64,000 bases of DNA from Rhipicephalus microplus (lineage: Eukaryota; Arthropoda; Arachnida; Ixodida; Ixodidae): positions 3,332,001 to 3,396,000 of the forward strand of contig NW_027464601.1 of assembly GCF_043290135.1 (NCBI RefSeq). Reading direction: 5' to 3'. The notes beneath the pieces were generated by a model. The model saw nothing but the letters and a program-made list of their open reading frames with translations, had not been told where the DNA came from and searched no databases. Shown in pieces: positions 56,030 through 64,000 of the stretch (positions are counted from its first letter, which is position 1; the number at the start of each line of letters is the position of its first letter). The translations under genes and the position numbers were made by a program.

Positions 56030-56785
56030 GGGATGGTGGGCCCACCCAGGGATACTGCTGCTAAAGAGTCCGCCTAGCTTTACCTGTGACTGTGGTGCAC
56101 CTGCCGCGCAGGCCTGGCGTTTTTTTTTTTTTTTCTAAGTATCTCCGTCTAGTTCTGCCGCCACTGCCCTGTTATTCTTCGGCTGACTGTAAAACGAAGA
56201 CCACAGCTGTCAGAGTGTTTTCCGCACGACCTCTACGTGTACAAAAGGAAAGCAAATAAAATGAAAAAGGTATAAACATGACCGGCTCGTGTCTCATTCC
56301 AGCGCAGTACGGCGGCGCCGTGGTATCACGTTGCGTCGCTCTTCGCTTGTTTTGGTTTGATGCCGCCGTGCTCTCTGCAATCCCTTTCAAACTACGCGCA
56401 CTTGAACGGAACGTTTGCTGGTATTCGAAACCCGATGCGTGAGCTTTTTTCTATACATCTGAGGCAACTCAAGCTGAAGGCTACCGGGTGACAACAGCAC
56501 CTCACGTAGGCTCCGCCTGGGGGCTCTGGCGAAGCGTCACAGAAACGATTTGTTTCAGGGCAACGAGAGCACGTGATGTGGTCACAGAGCGCCTATCTGA
56601 TGCTTGGAAAATTCGAATGCCCAGCCATGCACCAGGTGTTTTCGCAGAGCATCATCGACCGTAATACTGGTGGCACACCAGCAAGATAGACCAATACGGA
56701 GAGCTTGGAGTGGCGTAAGCATGTTGGCAGGCTCTTCGAGACAGTTGGGTTGTCGCGCTGATACAACTTGCAGCGCTACGAAAGG
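56030..56785. other. Unassigned sequence
   Basis: Contains a T16 run near 56120. Nothing recognised. Confidence 0.35.
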
Positions 56786-56790
56786 CGACC

Positions 56791-57086
<296 letters not shown>

Positions 57087-57117
57087 ATCATCATCATCAT
57101 CATCATCATCAGCCTGA

Positions 57118-58122
57118 CTACGTCCACTGCAGGACAAAGGCCTCTCCCATGTTCCGCCAGTTAACCCGGTCCTGTGCTTGCTGCTGCCAATTTATACCCG
57201 CAAACTTCTTAATCTCATCTGCCCACCTAACCTTCTGTCTCCCCCTAACCCGCTTCCCTTCTCTGGGAATCCAGTCAGTTACCCTTAATGACCAGCGGTT
57301 ATCCTGTCTACGCGCTACATGCCCTGCCCATGTCCATTTCTTGTTCTTGATTTCAGCTATGATATCCTTAACCCCCGTTTGTTCCCTAATCCGCTCTGCT
57401 CTTTTTGTGTCTCTTAAGGTTACACCTACCATTTTTCTTTCCATTGCTCGCTGCGTCGCCCTCAATTTAAGCTGAACCCTCTTTGTAAGTCTCCAGGTTT
57501 CTGCTCCGTAGCTCAGTACCTGCAAGGTACAGCTGTTATATACCTTCCTCTTGAGGGATAGTGGCAAACTACCTGTCATAATTTGAGAGTGCTTGCCGAA
57601 TGTGCTCCACCCCATTCTTATTCTTCTAGTTACTTCAATCTCGTGGTTCGGCTCTGCGGTTATTACCTGCCCTAAGTAGACATAGTCTTTTACAACTTCA
57701 AGTGCACTATTACCTATCTCGAAGCGCTGCTCCTTGCCGAGGTTGTTGTACATTACTTTCGTTTTCTGCAGATTAATTTTAAGACCCACCTTTCTGCTCT
57801 CCTTGTCTAACTCCGTAATCATGAGTTGCAATTCGTCCCCCGAGTTACTCAGCAATGCAATGTCATCGTCGAAGCGCAGGTTACTAAGGTATTCTCCATT
57901 GACTCTTATCCCTAACTGTTCCCATTCTAGGCTTCTGAAAACCTCCTGTAAGCACGCGGTAAATAGCATTGGGGAAATTGTGTCCCCCTGCCTTACACCC
58001 TTCTTGATTGGTATTCTGTTGCTTTCTTTATGAAGCACTATGGTAGCAGTTGATCCCCTGTAGATTTCTTCCAGAATGTTTATATATACTTCATCTACGC
58101 CCTGATTCCGCAGTATTTGCAT
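57118..58122 (-). pseudogene. RTE reverse transcriptase palm, thumb and C-terminus
   Basis: Boxes seen are GVRQGDTISPMLF, NLRFDDDIALLS (catalytic box at 84-88; Asp replaces the usual Ala, giving F-D-D-D), SRKVGLKINLQKTKVM and VKDYVYLGQVI. The long basic C-terminus has TWAGHVARRQDNRWS, RGRQKVRWADEI and [14 protein letters not shown], typical of the RTE clade. It is in the same frame as the upstream piece and ends QWT with a stop. Confidence 0.9.
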
Positions 58123-59087
58123 GACGGCTGATATTTCTACTGAATCAAACGCCTTCTCGTAATCTATGAAGGCTATGTATTGGGGTTGGTTATACTCTGA
58201 GCATTTCTCTATTACCTGATTGATAGTATGAATGTGGTCAATTGTTGAGTAGCCTGTTCGAAATCCTGCTTGTTCCTTTGGTTAGTTGAATTCTAATGTT
58301 TTCTTTACTCTGTTAGCAATTACCTTTGTAAATAGCTTGTATACTACAGAGAGCAAGCTGATCGGCCTGTAATTCTTCAAGTCCTTGTCATCTCCTTTCT
58401 TATGTATTAAGATGATGTTAGTGTTCTTCCAATACTCTGGTACTCTTCCCGTCAGGAGACACCTCGTAAACAGGGTGGCTAGTTTTTCTAACACAATCTG
58501 TCCTCCATCTTTCAGCAGATCTGATGTTACCTGATCCTCACCAGCAGCTTTGCCCCTTTGCATGCTCTCCAAAGCTTTTCTGACTTCTTCTATCATTACT
58601 GGTGGGGTGTAATCTGGGTTACTGCTAGTTCTTATAGTATTAAGGTCGTGGTTGTCTCGGCTACTGTACAGATCTCTGTAAAACTCCTCCGCTATTTTAA
58701 CTATCCTATCCATATTGGTAGTTATTTTGCCTTCTTTGTCCCTTAGTGCATACATCCGACTTTTGCCTATCCCAAGTTTCCTCTTCAATGCTTTGACACT
58801 TCCTCCGTTTTTCAGAGCGTGTTCAATTCTCTCCATGTTATACCTTCTTACATCGCATACTTTACGCCTATTAATCAACTTCGAAAGCTCTGCCAGTTCT
58901 ATTTTGTCTGTTGTACTTGACACTTTCATGCTTTGACGCTTCTTAGTTAGGTTCTTCGTTTCCTGGGAAAGCTTGCCAGTGTCCTGTCTAACTACCCTGC
59001 CTCCAACTTCCACTGCACACTCCGTAATGATACTCGTCAGATTATCATTCATTGTATCTACGCTAAGGTTGGTTTCCTCACTAAGAC
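58123..59087 (-). pseudogene. RTE reverse transcriptase, N-terminal part
   Basis: It starts at the inversion breakpoint with LSEETNLSVDTMNDNL, then runs through a linker to ESMQRGKAAGEDQVTSDLL, RVPEYWKNTNIILIHKKGD, LKNYRPISLLSVVYKLFTKV (RT box 1-2). A TAG at 58282-58284 is followed, in frame, by QAGFRTGYSTIDHI and AFIDYEKAFDSV (box A Asp). The stop and the modified catalytic box show it is inactive. Confidence 0.88.
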
Positions 59088-59564
59088 GTGGAATCGGCAA
59101 TGCGTAAGGTAAAAACACAGTATACTATAATGATGGGCGACTTTAATGCAAAGGTAGGGAAGAAGCAGGCTGGAGACCAGGCAGTAGGAGATTATGGCAT
59201 CGGTACTAGAAACGCCAGAGGAGAGCTACTAGTAGAATTCGCAGAACGCAATAATTTACGGATTTTGAATACCTTCTACCGAAAACGAGGAAACCGCAAG
59301 TGGACATGGAGGAGCCCTAATGGCGAAAATAAGAACGAAATAGATTTTATAATGAGTGCACACCCTGGAATCGTGCAGAATGTGGAAGTGATTGGCAAGG
59401 TACGATGCAGTGACCATAGAATGGTACGGTCTCGAATTCGCCTAGACTTGAAGAAGGAACGACAGAAACTGATACGCAAGAAGCCAATCAATCAGCTAGC
59501 ACTGAGAGGGAAAGTACAGGAATTCAGAGTGTCGCTGCAGAACAGGTACTCGGCTCTTAGTGAG
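59088..59564 (+). pseudogene. RTE endonuclease, inverted fragment
   Basis: The plus-strand frame begins ESAMRKVKTQYTIMMGDFNA, where GDFN is a metal-binding block of EEP endonucleases. FIMSAHPG and CSDHRMVRSRIRL (the SDH box) follow. It ends with RYSALSE, the residues that begin the minus-strand RT piece. The N-terminal third of the enzyme is missing. It is intact over its length except for being inverted. Confidence 0.88.
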
Positions 59565-59570
59565 ATAGAT

Positions 59571-59740
59571 AGATAGATATGCTCAAAGTCGCCGAAGTTC
59601 GCTAAGAAATACTTCGCATTTATAACATTGTCAGAGCTGGCGTCGAACCCACTACCTCAGTGCTCCACACGTCCTGAGTCTGACACGCTGCCCGCTATAC
59701 CACACGTGACAGACGCGTCCAATGTATCTTTCCTTCATCT
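59571..59740 (-). mobile_element. tRNA-like head of the (GATA)n-bearing repeat
   Basis: The minus strand reads GTGTGGTATAGCGGGCAGC (A box TGGTATAGCGG), then GTAGTGGGTTCGACGCC (B box), about 60 bases apart as in a tRNA with a long variable arm. It leads into GCGAACTTCGGCGACTTTGAGC and (TATC)n. The same post-head block occurs at 4468-4500. The GATA-bearing family is thus probably a tRNA-derived SINE with a (TATC)n tail region. Confidence 0.62.
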
Positions 59741-59744
59741 CAAA

Positions 59745-60830
59745 ACTCATTCAGGTATCCAATATTTTGATTTTGTCGCTTGGAAACGCAGAGTTTCGTA
59801 TCTTCGTGTTGAGGCCAACCTAACAGGTGATTTTTAGCTTCTTTATAACAGGTGCCCTTGGACCACATCTATCTGCCATGTATTGCCGCAAAATTAGTTT
59901 GCGTCACCACAGATTTGTTAAAGCAATCACAGTGTCTCACTATGCGGTTAGTCATACCTAATTAGAAAACAGCGTGCATCTGAACTGCTCACTGAACATA
60001 ATAGATTTTGTCACTTGTTTGGAAGTATTTTATGTTCTTGTTTACATTTCGCGTACGACAGCCGCAGCAGTTCACACTGGCCAAAACGACCATTAGGCTT
60101 AGAACCGTACTTCGTGTGCCACGTTCACTGTGAAGACCACAGATATTCAGCTAGAAAGAGTTTATTAACCGCTCAAATCTCGTTTCAATCATAACTGACC
60201 CATCAGTGGTCATATTTGCACCTTCGACTACACAAATCGGAAGCTAAAAACACCGAGATCGGGTATTGCAGCGGCAAACTGCAGCTGGGGGCGTGCGGTT
60301 TTCTGCAGTACAAGCCGAAACGACTCTGCTAGGTTGGCCTTTATTTCTTGATTATCAGACTAATACCACTGTCAGACTGCGTTTGCGAATTATCATTTCT
60401 CTCAATACCGTTTATGAAATACATGGACCTAGCTTGATCATACTTCAAGTAAAGCGCACTCGCGCCAGGGAAGGGGGGGGGGGGGGGTTCATGGCTGGGC
60501 TAGAGCCTTTTTTCTTCCAAAATTCTCGCGTGGCTCCTCTCTCCTCTGCTCCCCCCTCCCCACAAAATCAAGCATAGTCAACACATGACGCATAAGGTTT
60601 GTGTCTATACAATTGTGATCAGTGCCCTCCCCCCCTCCCCAGCATTATCCTGGCAGCACCTCTGACCTTCACGCTTGACAGATGATTGCTTTAGCGTACT
60701 CGCACATCCACTGCCTAGCTAAAACTAAAGCTATATATTTGTAGCACATAAAAATAAAGTATCATCATATTCAGTATATTTTACGCTCGACACCACGCGA
60801 TTAGTTTTGAAGTCCTACTGAAAGTGCACC
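59745..60830. other. Unassigned, with G- and C-runs
   Basis: A G-run of about 17 (60471-60487) and C-rich tracts (60550, 60630) occur. Nothing coding is recognised. Confidence 0.4.
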
Positions 60831-60906
60831 GATCGTGCCTAGTTTCTTCCAATGTGCCGCTAATGTTCCCAGTGTGTGGGAACATTACTGTACATTACTG
60901 AACAGA

Positions 60907-61065
60907 CTGTACAGCATGACCAGTGCCTCCCAGCGCGCTTCAAGACTCTATGCTAATCTGTACAGTGTGTTCCGGTGGCTCCCAGCACGCTGTAGTACAC
61001 TGCGACACACTGTACAGTGTTTCCAGTGTCACCCAGCGCGTCGAAATGCACTGAGAGACACTTGA
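60907..61065. repeat. Minisatellite, ~52-bp unit, three copies
   Basis: Units start CTGTACAG at 60907, 60958 and 61010 and share TCCAGTG-C-CCCAGCGCGC. They are diverged by perhaps 20-25 percent. A further weaker copy may precede 60907. Confidence 0.8.
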
Positions 61066-61069
61066 AACG

Positions 61070-61480
61070 CTGTTTTTATCCAATAAGGGTGGGTAGGCAC
61101 CAATTTAATGAGCCTAAAAAGGCTAAAAATCAATCAATTACATTATGAACGAATCTTTTATTCAACGTGCCCTCGATCTACAATGAGGTCCTAGTGCATG
61201 CGCACGCAAAAATAATTCAAATAAACAATAAAATACACTCTTCAGAAAAATCAAGTAAAAAGATTGAATATACACACACAAAGCGAAATCAGCGCCAAAT
61301 GGCAAGACTAAAAATACGAGATGAGAATCATAGAAGGAGATTGAAAAATAAAGCGAAACATACTACACTATGTAGAAACCTCCTTGAAGCAAGGAAAACG
61401 AAATGAATCTGAACTTTGTGAAAACTACGTAAGACAGTACAGAGGCGAGATAAAAAACATTTGGCTATGAAAACATCAAG
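61070..61480. other. Unassigned AT-rich sequence
   Basis: A lysine-rich ORF (61167-61406) reflects A-rich composition. Nothing is recognised. Confidence 0.35.
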
Positions 61481-61484
61481 ATCA

Positions 61485-62300
61485 TGAAAGCTTGCATTAT
61501 ATAGACTATGTTCTGGGAATAGCAGTGTGTTGAAGGAGGTTGGCAGGTACTTGGAATGGATGATTCTCTCCGCCTAAGTAACGCATAATCTGAAATTTCA
61601 AACAACTGAGAATAAAGGGCAGGATATTGTATTGTGAGCTAGTCGGTAAAAAAGAGAAATACCAGGTCAGCGCGGTTCTGTCGAGAGTGAAGTGATGGCA
61701 ATAATAACAATTTGGCAGTGTTGAGCTAGATCCAGAGTGACATCTGGCAAACCTGTGGTTGCCAATACTGATTATTCTTTTTGGACCAGGTCAATGACGT
61801 CCCTACCAGATTGAGCAATGCCACTGCGGAGAACAGTTACATATTCAAGTTGAAGAAGAGGTAGTGTCGTTTACAATTTATGGGAGGCTGTTGGAGAACT
61901 GAATTTTGAGAGATTCTGCAAACAGGCGAGAGAACACAAGCCACGCATGGCAGCACAGTTAGTGTGAGCAGAAAAAATATGAGCAGGCATGGTTTCAAAA
62001 GAACACCAATATCACTGAATTTTTACACATTGCATAACATCATAACGCCATAAAGTATTCACAGACAGTATATTGTTGTCACAACATTCAAAGAAAGAAC
62101 ACAGATCTCACTTCACTAAGTGACAAGTGTTTACTAAAAGAATTACCTTAAATATTTTGATGCCGTGTGTATACAGGAGAAAAGAATAATAACATATTGG
62201 AAAAGAATCTTTGCAAACGTAAATAAGTGAGAGTGAGACTAATACCGAACCTTGAGGGGCCCCACTTTCTACGAGGAAGACGTTGGTCATTTACGGCAAA
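61485..62300 (-). pseudogene. LINE RT relic (CR1/Jockey group)
   Basis: The minus strand has VESGAPQGSVLVSLSLIYV, a clear version of the G-(V/A)-P-Q-G-S-(V/I)-L-G-P-L-L-F box B. Further downstream, fragments such as ISLFYRLAHNTISCPLF resemble the post-RT region of Jockey/CR1 LINEs. The YADD box is not readable. Stops and shifts are frequent. Confidence 0.62.
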
Positions 62301-62770
62301 ATAACATGATTTAACAAGCAGATAGCTGTGCAGGAGATTACATAAATATTAATAAAAATGACAATTGCAACATTAATAACAATGAAAAATAATCAGCTGT
62401 GCTGTGAGGGCAAAGCAATGAGTGATATGACAAGAAATTGGAATGTAATGCGAAGGACGACAAGCGGCTCGACACATTCAGCACTCTGCTGAAGCGCGAA
62501 GAAGGACGTTCGAAAAGAACGCCTACGTGCTGCTTTGTGTTTCAACAATGCGCTGCAAGGGTCGTCTATGAGAAGGTGGCGCTCAAACACACACCCACTC
62601 GTGCAGAGTATTGACGATCTTCAATATTCGCATCCAGATAGCTTAACGTCTTCTTAAGCCACATGACCTACATTCTCTACAAGCTTTCTTAAGTGTGGCT
62701 GCTCACTTCAGCGCATTTATCAAGAACTACGCAATAAAAGGAGGAAGCTTAACAGCACTGACCCAAAACA
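62301..62770. other. Unassigned sequence
   Basis: Nothing recognised. Confidence 0.35.
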
Positions 62771-62777
62771 ACCACAG

Positions 62778-63272
62778 CATATCCACGGAGGGAATGATGA
62801 TTGGTGGGCTGAAGCGTTCATCTGTCCGTCCGTGCTTTCTTCCGCCCATGCATCCGTCCGTGCATCCGTCCGTGTGTCCGTGCATCCATGTGATTGTTGG
62901 TGCATCTATCCGTCCGTGCGTCTCTCCATGCGTCTGGCCGAAAGTCTGCTCTTTCTTCTGTACATCCATCTGTCCATGTGTATGTTCGTGCGGCGACCCC
63001 TCTGTGTGTCTGTCCGTCCGTCCTTCTGCCCACCCATCTGTTTGTCTGTGCACCTATCTCTATGTCCATATGTATGTCCGTTCGTCTATACGTCTATCTA
63101 GTGAACACTCCAAGTACAGCCATGTCACATCTTTTCATCAGGTGTTCATCATATGCAAGTGTCGCCATCCATCAGACATTCTAAGGACTGCTTTTTCGGG
63201 TATGTGCCATCGGTGGGTACATACACCATCGGAGGAAGGAAAGAACCACACCCGAAGGAGCTCGGCCCCTAA
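62778..63272 (+). repeat. Foldback/(TCCG-TCCA) repeat, copy D
   Basis: The head CACAGCATATCCACGGAGGG starts at 62776. A long irregular TCCG/TCCA/TCTG core (62818-63100) follows, then the tail GAACACTCCAAGTACAGCC...TTTTCATCAGGTGTTCATCATAT. It ends GGAGCTCGGCCCCTAAAAC at 63257-63275. Same order as copy A. Confidence 0.78.
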
Positions 63273-63365
63273 AACAGATCAGTTTATTGAGACGGAGGAG
63301 TGTGAACAATGCTACATAGATTTTGTCGAGACTGTTTCACACGAACCAGTACTGTCATCACAGCA

Positions 63366-63625
63366 TTTCAGGGGCGAAGCTCTTTAAGGCGTGGGAACAT
63401 CATCATCTCTATGTATGCATATATGTTGTAACCACCTCACAGCATACCCACGGAGTGAATGATGATGGACGGATGCACGCACGGATGGAAACACGCATGA
63501 ATGGATGCACGGCGGACGGAATATGAAACGAACGAATGGAAGGAAGCGCCGATAGACTGACGAACGCTTCGCCCCACTCATCATCAATCACTCCGGGGAT
63601 ATTGGGATTTTTCACTGCTGTTTGA
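63366..63625. repeat. Foldback repeat, copy E (palindromic)
   Basis: The left arm is CACAGCATACCCACGGAGTGAATGATGATG (63439-63468). It is followed by about 90 bp of GGAC/GGAT units, then CGAACGCTTCGCCCC and the inverted right arm CATCATCAATCACTCCGGGGATAT (63580-63603). The two arms can pair over about 25-30 bp. GGGGCGAAGCTCTTTAAGGC (63372-63391) marks the left outer end. Confidence 0.78.
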
Positions 63626-63663
63626 AATACGAACCCATGCTCCTCACTACGTAAAAGGAGCCG

Positions 63664-63899
63664 CCCCGCCGTGGTGGTCTAGTGGCTAAGGTACTCGGCT
63701 GCGGACCCGCAGGTCGCGGGTTCGATTCCGGCTGCGGCGGCTGCATTTCCGATGGAGGCGGAAATGTTGTAGGCCCGTGTACTCAGATTTGGGTGCACGT
63801 TAAAGAACCCCAGGTGGTCAAAATTTCCGGAGTCCTCCACTACGGCGTCTCTCATAATGAAATGGTGGTTTTGGGACGTTAAACCCCACATATCAATCA
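63664..63899 (+). mobile_element. tRNA-derived SINE (Ruka-like), full length
   Basis: The A box is TGGTCTAGTGG (63675-63685) and the B box GGTTCGATTCC (63719-63729). The body is the same as the copy at 3667-3907, and it ends CATATCAATCA. A 15-bp TSD, ACGTAAAAGGAGCCG (63649-63663) against ACGTAACAGGAGCCG (63900-63914), has one mismatch. Only the end of the left TSD is ambiguous, because the SINE starts with C and G residues. Confidence 0.92.
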
Positions 63900-63914
63900 A
63901 CGTAACAGGAGCCG

Positions 63915-64000
63915 TACTTTATAAATATCAGATTCCAAAGCCTACTGAAAGGCAACAACAAGTAATTGGATATCACTTCTATTCATTCTCAAGGGCAAAC
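63915..64000. other. Unassigned end of window
   Basis: Nothing recognised. Confidence 0.3.

Larger units (their letters stand above)
57088..59564 (-). mobile_element. RTE-clade LINE with inverted 5' segment
   Basis: RT and the C-terminus lie on the minus strand (57112-59087), ending in a (TGA)n tail (57088-57111). The endonuclease part lies on the plus strand (59088-59564). The endonuclease segment ends TCTTAGTGAG next to (GATA)n, and the RT segment begins with the same 10 bases, so both come from adjacent places of one RTE. This is the structure expected of twin priming during a single insertion. The element sits in a (GATA)n array, with the right flank GATATGCTCAAAGTCGCCG at 59571. Confidence 0.9.

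Noticed and set aside
61167..61406. Lysine-rich 79-codon ORF
   Set aside because: Explained by A-rich composition; no motif.

Overview
The window looks like nuclear DNA of a hard tick (Ixodidae, most likely a metastriate genus such as Rhipicephalus, Dermacentor or Hyalomma). This is inferred from two copies of a tRNA-derived SINE that matches my memory of the tick 'Ruka' family, from a foldback/minisatellite family typical of tick contigs, and from a dense mixture of Gypsy, LINE, Tc1/mariner and (GATA)n repeats. No database could be searched. There is no bacterial operon, no CRISPR array, no canonical tRNA or rRNA gene and no confidently assigned host gene. The two best host-gene hints are a promoter-like stretch at about 400-510 and a TATA-box plus short first-exon candidate at 6045-6273.

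Layout. 0-1.8 kb is unique sequence with promoter-like motifs. 1.85-4.27 kb is a degenerate 145-bp tandem array broken by a Tc1/mariner derivative with about 134-bp TIRs and by a SINE with a perfect 15-bp target-site duplication (TSD). 4.3-6.7 kb holds (GATA)n, (GT)n, the candidate exon and a foldback repeat. 6.7-17.3 kb is one LINE on the minus strand (ORF1 with SGNH esterase, endonuclease, RT), split by a 6.03-kb plus-strand Gypsy element (TSD ATAT). 18.05-20.84 kb is an (ACAT)n array containing a 2.4-kb LTR element with 110-bp LTRs and only a gag-like gene. A 432-bp solo LTR (20839-21270) follows directly, and then a 5.2-kb pol-less LTR element at 21854-27048 (TSD TCATG). 27-36.9 kb is mostly unassigned, poor in recognisable elements, and could be intronic or intergenic.

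36.95-41.35 kb is a 5'-truncated Gypsy element with 131-bp LTRs whose integrase gene is split by a LINE 3' fragment. 42.2-44.1 kb holds two opposed LINE fragments and a SINE head. 46.86-53.17 kb is a very decayed Gypsy element whose integrase is split by a 931-bp TIR transposon. 55.5-56 kb is a LINE C-terminal relic. 56.8-59.6 kb is an RTE-clade LINE inserted into a (GATA)n array, with its 5' endonuclease part inverted (twin-priming signature). 60.9-64 kb contains a 52-bp minisatellite, a LINE relic, two foldback repeats and a second full SINE with TSD.

The elements do not form a functional pathway; they record successive insertions. Every long ORF carries stops, frameshifts or lost catalytic residues, so I regard all retroelement genes here as inactive copies. 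The most interesting material is the small-LTR gag-only element in the microsatellite, the pol-less gag-pro element, the clean nested insertions that give a relative chronology, and the inverted RTE insertion. The 9-10 kb stretch between 27 and 36.9 kb is the best place to look for real host exons.
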